DNA of 64,000 nucleotides from an uncultured Flavonifractor sp. (lineage in GTDB: Bacteria; Bacillota; Clostridia; Oscillospirales; Oscillospiraceae). The translations under genes were made by a program, and so were the position numbers. Position 1 is the stretch's first letter; every line of letters starts with the position of its first letter. Location: the NCBI GenBank assembly GCA_947346365.1, contig CANAAV010000001.1:62001-126000 (forward strand), read 5' to 3'. The notes beneath the pieces are model-generated. The model saw nothing but the letters and a program-made list of their open reading frames with translations, had not been told where the DNA came from and did not search any database. Positions 50,901 through 60,034 of the stretch are shown piece by piece.

Positions 50901-53669
50901 ATGATAACTGCCGGACAGAAGGCGGCGGCAAAGCGGTTTGCTGCGGATTGGAAGGGCCGGGGCGATGAAAAGCAGGAGACAAGCTTATTCTGGATTGCTC
51001 TGCTGCAAAAGGTGTACGGCGTAGAGGAACCGGACAAGTACATTTCCTTTGAAGTCCCGGTGAAGCTGGACCACACCAGCTTCATTGACGGCTACATCGA
51101 ATCCACCCGTGTCCTGATCGAGCAGAAGGGCCGGGACATTGATCTGCGTAAAGGGTACAAGCAGTCTGACGGCAGTATGCTGACCCCTTACCAGCAGGCG
51201 AGAAGGTACGCCGGGTATCTGCCCCATGACCAGAACCCCCGCTGGATTATCGTCTGCAACTTCCAGGAGTTCCAGATTCACGATATGAACCGCCCCAACG
51301 ACGAGCCGGAAGTGCTCAAGCTGGCGGACTTGGAGAAGGAATTTCACCGCCTGCAATTTCTGGTGGACACTGGCAGCGAGCATATCAAAAAGGAAATGGA
51401 AATCTCCCTCCAGGCCGGCGAGTTGGTGGGCGTACTCTATGACGCACTCTTGAAGCAGTACAAAGACCCCGGCGACCGGTCAACGCTTCAAAGCCTGAAT
51501 AAGCTGTGCGTCCGGCTGGTGTTCTGCCTCTACGCCGAGGACGCCGGGATTTTCGGAAACCGGAGTATGTTCCATGACTACTTGCAGGGGCATGAGCGGG
51601 AGGCCCGCCGTGCCCTGATTGACCTGTTCAAAGTCCTGGACACGAAGCCGGAAGAACGTGACCCGTACATGGACGAGGACTTGGCGGCGTTCCCTTACGT
51701 CAACGGCGGATTGTTCGCAGATGAAACCATCGTGATTCCCCGGCTGGATGAAACCATCGTTGACCTGATTCTACGAAAAGCCAGCGAGGACTTTGACTGG
51801 TCTGCCATCAGCCCTACCATCTTCGGGGCCGTCTTTGAAAGCACACTGAACCCGGAAACCCGGCGCTCCAGCGGGATGCACTATACATCCATTGAGAACA
51901 TCCACAAAGTGATCGACCCGCTGTTTCTGGACGGGCTGAAAGAGGAGTTTGCGAGTATACAAAATGAATCGGTGCTGACTAGTCAGCACCGGAAGTTGCG
52001 CAACTTCCAAAGCCGCCTTGCGGCTTTGACATTCCTTGATCCCGCCTGCGGTTCCGGCAATTTCCTGACGGAGACTTACATCTCCCTCCGGCGGTTGGAA
52101 AACCGGGTGATCGCCCTGCTGAACCGGGACCAAATTGTGCTGGATATGGACAACCCCATCCAGGTCTCCATCAGCCAGTTTTACGGTATCGAAATCAATG
52201 ACTTTGCCGTGACTGTTGCAAAGACGGCGCTGTGGATCGCTGAAAGCCAGATGATGAAGGAAACCGAGGACGTAGTGCATATGTCCCTGGACTTCCTGCC
52301 GCTGAAATCCTACGCCAACATCACCGAGGGGAACGCCCTGCGGACGGAGTGGACGGACGTGATCCCCAAGTACGAGTTGGACTATATCATGGGTAATCCG
52401 CCCTTTGTCGGCGCACGGATGATGGGTGCCGGGCAGAAGGACGATATAAACGCCATTTTCCCCGGATGGAAGAACGCCGGAAATCTGGACTACGTTTCCT
52501 GCTGGTATAAGAAAGCTGCGGACTTGATGGCGGGAACGCCGATCCGGGCCGCTCTGGTGTCCACTAACTCCGTGACCCAGGGTGAAGCCGTGGCGAACCT
52601 GTGGAAACCGCTGTTTGAATCGGGCGTTCACATTGACTTTGCTCACCGGACATTCCGCTGGGACAGTGAGGCCAAGATCAAGGCCCATGTGCATTGTGTG
52701 ATTGTCGGATTCAGCACGGCCCCCAACGCCACGCCTAAGACGCTGTTCACATCGGAGCGGGCACAAGTAGTTCAGAACATCAACGGGTATCTCTTGGACG
52801 CTGACAATGTGTTTGTGGAGAGCCGCAGTAAGCCCCTTTGCGATGTACCGGAAATCGGAATCGGCAACAAACCGATTGACGGCGGCAACTACCTTTTCAC
52901 CAAAGAGGAAATGGACGAATTTCTGAAAATCGAACCGGCAGCGGGGAAGTGGCTCAAGCCCTGGTATGGTTCCCAGGAGTTTATCAACCGTTGTCCTCGC
53001 TACTGCCTGTGGCTGGGGGATTGCCCGCCGAATGAGCTGCGGAAAATGCCGGAGTGCATGAAGCGGGTGGAGGCGGTGCGGCAATGTCGCCTTTCCAGTA
53101 CAAGTGCCGGAACAAGAAAACTTGCTGATAAACCAACTCGCTTCCACGTTGAGAATATGCCAGAAGGAACCTATATTCTTCTTCCCAAAGTTTCATCTGA
53201 ACGGCGGCGGTACATTCCTATGGGCTTTATGACCCCTGATACACTGTGCAGTGATCTTGTGTTTATTATTCCCAACTCCACGTTGTACCATTTCGGTGTG
53301 CTGACCTCTAACGTACACATGGCCTGGATGCGTGCAGTCTGTGGGCGGCTGAAAAGCGACTATCGCTACTCCAAGGATGTGGTCTACAACAACTTCCCCT
53401 GGCCTACCCCTACGGACGCACAAAAGGCCAAAATCGAGCAGACCGCCCAAGCCATTCTTGACGCCCGTGCCCTCTACCCGGACGCCAGCCTTGCCGATCT
53501 CTACGACGAAACCACCATGCCCCCGGAGCTGCGGAAGGCCCACCAGCAGAACGACAAGGCTGTGATGGTGGCTTACGGCTTTTGGGGTAAGCTAAACTCC
53601 GAACCAGCCTGTGTGTCGGAGTTGATGAAGATGTACCAGGAGTTGACGGAGAAGCAGCGTGCCATATAA
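50901..53669 (+). CDS. Type IIG restriction-modification enzyme (MmeI/YeeA type)
   Basis: A 922-residue single-chain enzyme combining nuclease, methyltransferase and target recognition. The N-terminal nuclease has D63 then E74-Q-K76 (FIDGYIESTRVLIEQKG), the D-x10-ExK site of MmeI-like enzymes. The methyltransferase has motif I LDPACGSGNF (from residue 379) and motif IV NPPF (from 499), an N6-adenine type. A target-recognition and C-terminal domain follow to residue 922. All key residues are present, so it should cut and methylate. ATG 50901 follows GGGGGAG. Three adjacent palindromes lie in the gene just before motif I (51970-52028) without breaking the frame. No separate specificity subunit is needed. 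Confidence 0.9.
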   Translation: MITAGQKAAAKRFAADWKGRGDEKQETSLFWIALLQKVYGVEEPDKYISFEVPVKLDHTSFIDGYIESTRVLIEQKGRDIDLRKGYKQSDGSMLTPYQQARRYAGYLPHDQNPRWIIVCNFQEFQIHDMNRPNDEPEVLKLADLEKEFHRLQFLVDTGSEHIKKEMEISLQAGELVGVLYDALLKQYKDPGDRSTLQSLNKLCVRLVFCLYAEDAGIFGNRSMFHDYLQGHEREARRALIDLFKVLDTKPEERDPYMDEDLAAFPYVNGGLFADETIVIPRLDETIVDLILRKASEDFDWSAISPTIFGAVFESTLNPETRRSSGMHYTSIENIHKVIDPLFLDGLKEEFASIQNESVLTSQHRKLRNFQSRLAALTFLDPACGSGNFLTETYISLRRLENRVIALLNRDQIVLDMDNPIQVSISQFYGIEINDFAVTVAKTALWIAESQMMKETEDVVHMSLDFLPLKSYANITEGNALRTEWTDVIPKYELDYIMGNPPFVGARMMGAGQKDDINAIFPGWKNAGNLDYVSCWYKKAADLMAGTPIRAALVSTNSVTQGEAVANLWKPLFESGVHIDFAHRTFRWDSEAKIKAHVHCVIVGFSTAPNATPKTLFTSERAQVVQNINGYLLDADNVFVESRSKPLCDVPEIGIGNKPIDGGNYLFTKEEMDEFLKIEPAAGKWLKPWYGSQEFINRCPRYCLWLGDCPPNELRKMPECMKRVEAVRQCRLSSTSAGTRKLADKPTRFHVENMPEGTYILLPKVSSERRRYIPMGFMTPDTLCSDLVFIIPNSTLYHFGVLTSNVHMAWMRAVCGRLKSDYRYSKDVVYNNFPWPTPTDAQKAKIEQTAQAILDARALYPDASLADLYDETTMPPELRKAHQQNDKAVMVAYGFWGKLNSEPACVSELMKMYQELTEKQRAI
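51970..52028 (+). repeat. Three back-to-back palindromes inside the type IIG gene
   Basis: The first, 51970-51991, is a perfect 22-base palindrome (arms CGGTGCTGACT). The second, 51991-52008, is a perfect 18-base palindrome (GGAAGTTGCGCAACTTCC). The third, 52008-52028, has 9-base arms (CAAAGCCGC) around a 3-base loop. They share border bases and encode residues about 357-376. Confidence 0.9.
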
Positions 53670-53818
53670 GGGGCGGCGTGACGGCCGCTCCCCGGCGGAA
53701 GACGGGACCTGGGGATGGAAAAGAATTCCTTGGAACTTTTCCTAAGGCAGTCCCGTCTGGAATATGAGGAACATCGTGCCGCTTTGTCCTGCGGTATACA
53801 GAAGAGAGGAAGGTTTCC

Positions 53819-55756
53819 ATGGCTGGAATCATACGTTCACTGGTGTCCCTGGCTTTAGCGGGACTTTTAACGCTGCCGGGGACGGCCGCAGTTCAGGCCC
53901 GGAGCGCCGGCGCGGGAGAGGAATTCCGCGCCGTGTGGGTGGCTACCGTATATGCCCTGGATTTTCCGTCTAAAGCCACTGCCGACCCGGAGGAGCTGCG
54001 CAGTCAGACCGATGAGATTTTGCGCGGCTGTGCGGACATGGGGATGAACGCGGTGATTTTGCAGGTGCGTCCCACCTGCGACGCCCTGTATCCCTCCAGC
54101 GTGTTCCCATGGTGCCGCTATCTGACTGGGGACCAGGCCCGCCCACCCGCCGATGGGTTTGATCCGCTGGCCTATTGGATCGAGCGCGCCCATGCCCTGG
54201 GCCTGGAGCTACACGCCTGGATCAATCCCTACCGGGTAACGCGGGGCGGGGAAGAGGAGTTTAACGCTTTGGCGCCCAACAGTCCGGCGGTGCTCCATCC
54301 CGAGTGGGTGGTCAAGCACGAGGAGAATTACTACCTGAATCCCGGCCTGCCCCAGGTGCGGGAGCTGGTTATTCAGGGGGCGGAGGAGCTGGTAAGTCGG
54401 TATGATGTGGACGGCGTGCATCTGGACGACTATTTTTATCCCGGCTCTGATTTTGACGACGCCGCGGCCTTTGCCCAGTACGGGGCGGGATTTGGAGACG
54501 TCGGGGACTGGCGGCGGGAGAACGTGAACCGTCTGGTGAAGGAATTAGGGGAGCGCCTGCACGCGATAGACCCGGAGCTCTCCTATGGAATCAGCCCCTC
54601 CGGGGTCTGGGCCGATCGGCGGAACAAGCCGGAGGGCTCCGACACCACCGGCGGGTATGAAAGCTACAACGCTGCCTACGCCGACAGCCGCAAGTGGGTC
54701 AAAGAGGGATGGATCGACTACATATGCCCCCAGATTTATTGGTACATTGGCCATAAAAGCATGGATTACGCCGCAATTGCCCGCTGGTGGTCGGATACTG
54801 CCGCCGGGACGGGGGTCGCGCTGTATATTGGCATGGCGGATTACCAGGCGGGAAACAGCGATCCTGCCAGTCCTTGGTATGGCGTCCAGGCCATTCAGGC
54901 GCAGCTGGACTTCAATGATACGCTCCCCCAGATAACGGGGGAGGTTCACTTCCGCTATAAGCTGCTTGCGGGCAATCAGCAGCTCAGCGCCCTCTACCGC
55001 CAGCGCTACGCCCGGCCGGCGGAGGAGCCCATCCCGCCCTCTGCGCCACCAAGCCCAACCCCTGCGCCCGTCCCTACTCCCGCGCCCGTCTCTGGGGGGG
55101 CGGTGGCGCTGAACACTGCGGAGCATAACGCCTATATCCAAGGGGCGAACGGATGCTTCCGCCCGAATGACTCCCTGAGCCGGGCGGAGGCGGTGGCCCT
55201 GCTGGCCCGGCTGAGCGTAGATGCGCAGGGACAGGCCATAGCGCTGGACGCGGCTGGCTCCGGGGGATTTTCCGATGTGGAGGCCGGCGCCTGGTACGCC
55301 CCCTATGTGGCGTTTGCCAGACAGTATGGCGTTGCCAGCGGATACACGGACGGGACCTTCCGGCCGGACCGCCCTGTCTCGCGGGCGGAGCTGGTTAAGC
55401 TGCTGTCGGGTTATTTTGACCTGTCCGGTGGGAATACGCAGACAGGCTTTCCGGATGTGCCGGAAAGCCATTGGGCGGCCCCGGCGGTGGCCTATGCCGC
55501 CGGAGCGGGCTGGGTGTCCGGTTATCAGGACGGAACCTTCCGGCCGGACCGCCCTGTCTCGCGGGCGGAGGCGGTCAAGCTGCTCAACCGTGCTCTGGGC
55601 CGCAGCCCCGACCCGGAGTGTCCGGCGGCAAACCCCTTTGCGGATGTGGAGGAGACCCATTGGGCCTGGGGCGAGATTTTAGAGGCCGCCTTTTCCCACA
55701 CCTTTGCCCGCACGGAGGAGGGGGAAACCTGGATTGAGGTGCGGACAGAGGGATAA
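53819..55756 (+). CDS. GH10-like (DUF187) glycosyl hydrolase with three SLH modules
   Basis: A 645-residue surface enzyme. A signal peptide (about 1-27) is followed by a family-10-like barrel (about 33-390: EFRAVWVATVYALDFPSK, MNAVILQVRPTCDALYPS, LELHAWINPYRVT, VDGVHLDDYFYPG, ISPSGVWADRRN, ICPQIYWYIG), as in B. subtilis YngK, where cell-wall or glycan cleavage is suspected. A Pro-rich linker (about 403-427) leads to three SLH modules that should hold it on the cell wall. Two of the SLH modules share a 43-base stretch with one mismatch. ATG 53819 follows GAGAGGAAGG. Confidence 0.93.
   Translation: MAGIIRSLVSLALAGLLTLPGTAAVQARSAGAGEEFRAVWVATVYALDFPSKATADPEELRSQTDEILRGCADMGMNAVILQVRPTCDALYPSSVFPWCRYLTGDQARPPADGFDPLAYWIERAHALGLELHAWINPYRVTRGGEEEFNALAPNSPAVLHPEWVVKHEENYYLNPGLPQVRELVIQGAEELVSRYDVDGVHLDDYFYPGSDFDDAAAFAQYGAGFGDVGDWRRENVNRLVKELGERLHAIDPELSYGISPSGVWADRRNKPEGSDTTGGYESYNAAYADSRKWVKEGWIDYICPQIYWYIGHKSMDYAAIARWWSDTAAGTGVALYIGMADYQAGNSDPASPWYGVQAIQAQLDFNDTLPQITGEVHFRYKLLAGNQQLSALYRQRYARPAEEPIPPSAPPSPTPAPVPTPAPVSGGAVALNTAEHNAYIQGANGCFRPNDSLSRAEAVALLARLSVDAQGQAIALDAAGSGGFSDVEAGAWYAPYVAFARQYGVASGYTDGTFRPDRPVSRAELVKLLSGYFDLSGGNTQTGFPDVPESHWAAPAVAYAAGAGWVSGYQDGTFRPDRPVSRAEAVKLLNRALGRSPDPECPAANPFADVEETHWAWGEILEAAFSHTFARTEEGETWIEVRTEG
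55348..55570 (+). repeat. Near-identical DNA repeat in two SLH modules
   Basis: 55348-55390 and 55528-55570 are 43 bases long and differ at one base; the copies are exactly 180 bases (60 codons) apart, one SLH module. Neutral codon positions are conserved too, which points to recent duplication or conversion. Confidence 0.9.
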
Positions 55757-55806
55757 GGCCGCCGTGCGCCCTGTCTGTAAAAGCGACACGCTGGAGGAGA
55801 AGAGAA

Positions 55807-56664
55807 ATGCGCCCTGCTGTGGATGATTTTTCCTTTTCTGTATTCCCAAATGAAAATTTTTTGGACCTGCGGCTCTACCAATACGGGTGGGAGCAGTGCG
55901 CGCCCCTGCACTCTTTCGGCCCCTTTGTGCGCAATCATTTCCTATTTCACTATGTCATTTCGGGGCAGGGCCATCTTGATTCCACAGGGCAGGACGGAGT
56001 GACCCGCGGCTATGAGCTACAGGCAGATCAAGGTTTTTTGATCTGCCCCGGTCAGGTCAACACATACTGGGCCAGCAAAAGCAACCCCTGGAAGTATGCG
56101 TGGCTGGAATTCGACGGGCTGCGGGTGGCGGAATACCTCAACCGTGCCGGACTGGGCCTATCCCAGCCGGTCTATCAGCCCCAGACCCCTGTGCAGGGCC
56201 ACCCGGTGCGGGATACCATACTCTATATTGCCAGCCATTCAAATGCGTCGACCCTCCATTTAATCGGCCATCTGTGCCTGTTTTTGGACGGATTAATTCA
56301 GTCTTCCGCTACCCGGAGGGAGCACCACAGCGGTCAGCTCAAGGATTTTTACATCCAGGAAGCGGTTACCTATATGGAGGAGAACTATCAGCGGGAGCTC
56401 TCTGTAGAGGAGATCGCCGACGTCTGTAAGCTCAACCGCAGCTATTTTAGCAAGCTCTTCAAAGAGAGCATGGGCTGTCCGCCCCAGGAGTTTTTGATTC
56501 GCCTGCGCCTGTCGAAGGCTGCGGAACAGATGAAAACCACCGGCGCTTCCATTGGGGACATTTCGATCCGGTGCGGCTACCCCAACCAGCTCCACTTTTC
56601 GCGGGCCTTTAAAAAGCGCTACGGCGTTTCTCCCCGGGAATGGCGGACACAAAATAAGTATTGA
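55807..56664 (+). CDS. AraC family transcriptional regulator
   Basis: A 285-residue AraC-type regulator. The N-terminal cupin-like sensor (about 20-150; HFLFHYVISGQGHLDSTG, FLICPGQVNTYWA) would bind a sugar; the C-terminal double helix-turn-helix (about 180-282) has LSVEEIADVCKLNRSYFSKLFKESMGCPPQEFLIRLRLSKA and ISIRCGYPNQLHFSRAFKKRYGVSPREWR. GGAGGAGA precedes the ATG at 55807. It is convergent with the alpha-galactosidase gene and close to the sugar importer, so it probably controls that locus in response to an alpha-galactoside. Confidence 0.94.
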   Translation: MRPAVDDFSFSVFPNENFLDLRLYQYGWEQCAPLHSFGPFVRNHFLFHYVISGQGHLDSTGQDGVTRGYELQADQGFLICPGQVNTYWASKSNPWKYAWLEFDGLRVAEYLNRAGLGLSQPVYQPQTPVQGHPVRDTILYIASHSNASTLHLIGHLCLFLDGLIQSSATRREHHSGQLKDFYIQEAVTYMEENYQRELSVEEIADVCKLNRSYFSKLFKESMGCPPQEFLIRLRLSKAAEQMKTTGASIGDISIRCGYPNQLHFSRAFKKRYGVSPREWRTQNKY

Positions 56665-56683
56665 TGGGTTCGCCAGACTTAAG

Positions 56684-56707
56684 GCGGGAGGGCATATGCC
56701 CTCCCGC
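56684..56707. terminator. Hairpin between AraC gene and alpha-galactosidase
   Basis: GCGGGAGGGC pairs perfectly with GCCCTCCCGC around ATAT, between the convergent genes. Confidence 0.7.
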
Positions 56708-56716
56708 TTCACGCTG

Positions 56717-58903
56717 TTATTCTTCTATGGCGCAGAGATGCAGCTGGAATGCCTGGTAATCCCCCCAGGGCAGAGGCAGCGGATAACCCGCCTGCATCAG
56801 CGCGTCGCCGGGCCAGCTGCCCGCGCCGTTGATCTGATAATGCTGCGCTGGGTCCAATCCTTTCAGCTTTAGGGCGGTGAAGGGAGGAGCCGCGTGGACA
56901 GTGCCATAGACGGCGGATACCAGTGCTTCCCGTTTGTCCTGGGATACATGGGCCCAAGCGGTGAGGGGGTCGCGGAAAGGGTCGCTCAGACGGTAGTAGT
57001 CCCCCTGGTGAATCAGGCTGTAATAGGCCCGATAATCTGCTGTCTGCTTCTGTATGACCGCCCGGTCCTGGGGAGTGGTCTGGCTTAAATCCATCTCATA
57101 GCCAAAAGCGCCGGACATGGCGGCAATGCCGCGGGTCTCCAGGGGAGTCACCCGGCCGTTCTGGTCGTTGGGGACGGCGGACACGTGGGCGCCCATGGTG
57201 CAGGGAGGGTAGCAGAACGAGGTGCCATACTGGATGCGCAGGCGGTCGATGGCGTCGGTGTTATCGCTGCACCAGATTTGAGGCGTGTAGTAGAGCATCC
57301 CGGCGTCAAAACGTCCGCCGCCACCGCTGCAGCCCTCAATAAGCACATGGGGGAAGTCCCGGCGGAAGCGCTCCAGCAGCTCGTACACGCCCAGGACATA
57401 CCGGTGGTAAACCTCCCCTTGGCGCTCCGGCGGCAGGGCGGCGGACCAGACGTCGGAGAGGCTGCGGTTCATATCCCACTTGACGTAGGTGATATCGGCG
57501 CTGGCGAGAATGGCGTGCAGAGCGCCGTAGATATGCTCCCGAACGTCCTGCCGGGAAAAATCCAGTACCAGCTGGCTGCGGCCCCGGGCGCAGGGACGGC
57601 CGGGGATTTTCAGCGCCCAGTCCGGATGGGCTTGGTAGAGCGCGCTGTCCTCGTTGACCATCTCCGGTTCAACCCAGATGCCGAATTTCATTCCCAGGGC
57701 CTTGATGCGGGATACCAGCGCCTCCAGCCCGCCAGGGAGCTTTTCAGAATTGACCTGCCAGTCTCCCAAGCTGCTCGAATCGCTGTCCCGCCGGCCGAAC
57801 CATCCGTCGTCCATGACAAACAGGCCAATGCCCAGGGGGGCTGCGGCCTGAGCGAGCCGTACCAGCGCCTCACTGTCAAAATCAAAATAGGTGGCCTCCC
57901 AATTATTGACCAGTACCGGTTTTTGCGTTCCGGCCATCGGGTCCCGGAGCAAATGGGTGCGGATGGCCCGGTGGTACTGACGGCTCATCTGCCCAAAGCC
58001 GCAGGGAGAGCAGATTAAAGCCGCCTCCGGCGTGATAAAGCTCTCACCAGGGGAAAGCGTATAGCAAAAATGATAGGGGTTGATCCCCATGACCAGGCGG
58101 CTGTCCTCAAACTGGCTGCGCTCTGCCTGGGCCTGAAAGTTTCCGCTGTAGAGCAGCATGGCGCCCCAGCACAGGCCGTAGTCCTCCCCACAGGCCGGCT
58201 CGCAAAGGATGACAAAGGGGTTATGCTGGTGGCTGGAGGCGCCTCGGATGCTGCCGACCCCCTGGACGCCGGGGCGCAGGGGAGCCCGGCTAGGACAGCG
58301 CTCCATAGCGTGACGGCCGTTAAAGGTCATCATTTCCAGATCTCCCCGCTGAAAATCCAGACACACAGAGGCCGCCTGGCGCAGCCGGACAGAGGACTTT
58401 CCCCGGTTGAGGATGCGCACGGCGCGGGTAATTAGATCGTGTTCCTCTAGCACGCCGTAATAGAGTTCTACCCGCAGGTGGGCGGCAGCATCCTCTAAAA
58501 AAATAACCAGCGTCTGCCACTGTGCACCGCCAAAGAAAGCGGGCAGACCCTCCAGGGCGTATTTTCCGTTCCAGCGTTCAAAGCCCGTGTAACGCAGGTC
58601 GCAGGCATGGCTGCCGTCGGTCAGCTCCGGCTCCAGCGAAGGAAGGCGAAAATCTCCTACGCCGCAGGTAGAGTATTCCTGGGGAAGGGTATCCAGAGAA
58701 TAGGTGCGGCAGTGGCCTGTTTCATTTGGATTGGGAGAAAAGCCCCGGTCGGCGCCCCGGATCAGGTAGGATAAATCGCCGCCGGAAAGCCTGGGGCCGT
58801 AATAGGTATGCAGCAGCACGCCGTATTCGTCCGCCTTCATCTGATAGGTGGTATTTTGAGTGTGCAGGGTGAAGAGCCGGCTGGCGGCGTCGTAGACAAT
58901 CAT
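56717..58903 (-). CDS. Alpha-galactosidase, GH36
   Basis: A 728-residue GH36 enzyme releasing galactose from raffinose-family sugars, melibiose or galactomannan. An N-terminal beta-supersandwich is followed by the barrel: LVNNWEATYFDFD, VMDDGWFGRRDSD, FGIWVEPEMVNEDS, the nucleophile in YVKWDMNR (Asp477) and the acid/base Asp in WCSDNTDAIDR. There is no signal peptide, so it acts in the cytoplasm on imported sugars. It has its own promoter, and sits downstream of the SBP-permease-permease operon on the same strand. Confidence 0.96.
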   Translation of the reverse strand: MIVYDAASRLFTLHTQNTTYQMKADEYGVLLHTYYGPRLSGGDLSYLIRGADRGFSPNPNETGHCRTYSLDTLPQEYSTCGVGDFRLPSLEPELTDGSHACDLRYTGFERWNGKYALEGLPAFFGGAQWQTLVIFLEDAAAHLRVELYYGVLEEHDLITRAVRILNRGKSSVRLRQAASVCLDFQRGDLEMMTFNGRHAMERCPSRAPLRPGVQGVGSIRGASSHQHNPFVILCEPACGEDYGLCWGAMLLYSGNFQAQAERSQFEDSRLVMGINPYHFCYTLSPGESFITPEAALICSPCGFGQMSRQYHRAIRTHLLRDPMAGTQKPVLVNNWEATYFDFDSEALVRLAQAAAPLGIGLFVMDDGWFGRRDSDSSSLGDWQVNSEKLPGGLEALVSRIKALGMKFGIWVEPEMVNEDSALYQAHPDWALKIPGRPCARGRSQLVLDFSRQDVREHIYGALHAILASADITYVKWDMNRSLSDVWSAALPPERQGEVYHRYVLGVYELLERFRRDFPHVLIEGCSGGGGRFDAGMLYYTPQIWCSDNTDAIDRLRIQYGTSFCYPPCTMGAHVSAVPNDQNGRVTPLETRGIAAMSGAFGYEMDLSQTTPQDRAVIQKQTADYRAYYSLIHQGDYYRLSDPFRDPLTAWAHVSQDKREALVSAVYGTVHAAPPFTALKLKGLDPAQHYQINGAGSWPGDALMQAGYPLPLPWGDYQAFQLHLCAIEE

Positions 58904-58939
58904 AAAAACTCCCCTTGCTTTTCTAAGTGTTCTGCGAAC

Positions 58940-58968
58940 ATTGTAAGGGATTTTTCATTGAGATGCAA
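58940..58968 (-). promoter_or_regulatory. Promoter of alpha-galactosidase gene
   Basis: On the minus strand TTGCAT and TACAAT are 17 bases apart, 37 bases upstream of the start codon. Confidence 0.7.
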
Positions 58969-59120
58969 GTAGATGGAATAATATAGTCAAACAACATTTG
59001 ATGGTGAAATCCAAATCAAGGCCGCTTTCAGCGGCCTGTTATGGAGCGGCGCCGTAACGCTTAAAAGGAATTTTGATTTTTTCCAGCTGTTTGATTGTGG
59101 AAAACAGCTGGAAATCCTAG

Positions 59121-59163
59121 TAAAAATTACAGCCCCAGCGCACAAAGTGAGCGCCAGGGCTGT
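59121..59163 (-). terminator. Terminator of the sugar importer operon
   Basis: ACAGCCC...GGGCTGT arms with an inner GCGC stem, followed on the minus strand by a T-rich tail (AATTTTTA). Two further hairpins (59079-59113 and 59019-59037) lie between this and the alpha-galactosidase promoter. Confidence 0.75.
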
Positions 59164-59182
59164 GAAGGAGGGGGAAGGGCGC

Positions 59183-60022
59183 TTATTTACCGCCAGTGGA
59201 AGCGATACCCTCAATAAACTGGCGCTGGAAAATGAGATAGAGAATGACCATAGGCAGCATCGCCAGCAGGGACCCGGCCATCAGTACCGGGAAGTTGGTG
59301 CTGAATTGGCCCCGCAGGGTGGCAAGGCCGGAGGACAGGGTCATCATTTTTAAATCGGAATTGACCACCAGGGGCCACATCAGGTCGCTGTACGCGAATA
59401 CGGCGGTGAAAACGGTCAGAGCCGCTACAGAGGTGCCTGTCAGGGGAAACATGACCTTTGTAAAGGTCTGCCATTGGTTGCAGCCGTCCAGATAAGCAGC
59501 CTCGGCAATCTCATTGGGAATGCCCAGATAGGTCTGCCGCAGAAAGAACACGCCGAAGGCGCTGACAATGCCGGGAAACACCAGGGCAAAAATTGTGTTG
59601 GCCAAGCCCATTTTGGCTACCATCTGATACTGGGGGATGATAAAGATCTGGCTGGGCAGGGACATCTGCACCAGCACGACGGCAAAGAGAATGTTTTTGC
59701 CCCGGAACTGGAGCTTAGCGAACGCGTATCCGGCCATAGAGCTGAACACCACCGCGCACAGCACACGAAAGACGATCATCAAGGTGGTATTGAGGTAGAG
59801 ATTTGCAAAAGGCAGGCTGGCAACCGCTTCCTTGAAATTGTCCAGCATAAGCTGGGCAGGGAAAATGGTGGGCGGAATCTGCATACTCTCCGGCACTGTT
59901 TTGGAGCTGGTGAGGAGCATCCACACGAAGGGGAAGATCATGATGACGGCGCCCAGGATCAACACCACATAGGTGAGGATAATCGTTATTTTTTTCGATT
60001 GCTCTAAAGAACTGCGTTTCAT
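59183..60022 (-). CDS. Carbohydrate ABC transporter permease (MalG type)
   Basis: A 279-residue inner permease with about six membrane helices. The EAA coupling loop is in EIAEAAYLDGCNQWQTFTKVMFPLTGT; the helix wording (FIIPQYQMVAKMGLANTIFALVFP, FFLRQTYLGIPNEIAE) fits the CUT1 family. AAGGAGGTG precedes ATG 60022. Third gene of the importer, 12 bases after its partner. Confidence 0.94.
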   Translation of the reverse strand: MKRSSLEQSKKITIILTYVVLILGAVIMIFPFVWMLLTSSKTVPESMQIPPTIFPAQLMLDNFKEAVASLPFANLYLNTTLMIVFRVLCAVVFSSMAGYAFAKLQFRGKNILFAVVLVQMSLPSQIFIIPQYQMVAKMGLANTIFALVFPGIVSAFGVFFLRQTYLGIPNEIAEAAYLDGCNQWQTFTKVMFPLTGTSVAALTVFTAVFAYSDLMWPLVVNSDLKMMTLSSGLATLRGQFSTNFPVLMAGSLLAMLPMVILYLIFQRQFIEGIASTGGK

Positions 60023-60034
60023 CTGTGCACCTCC

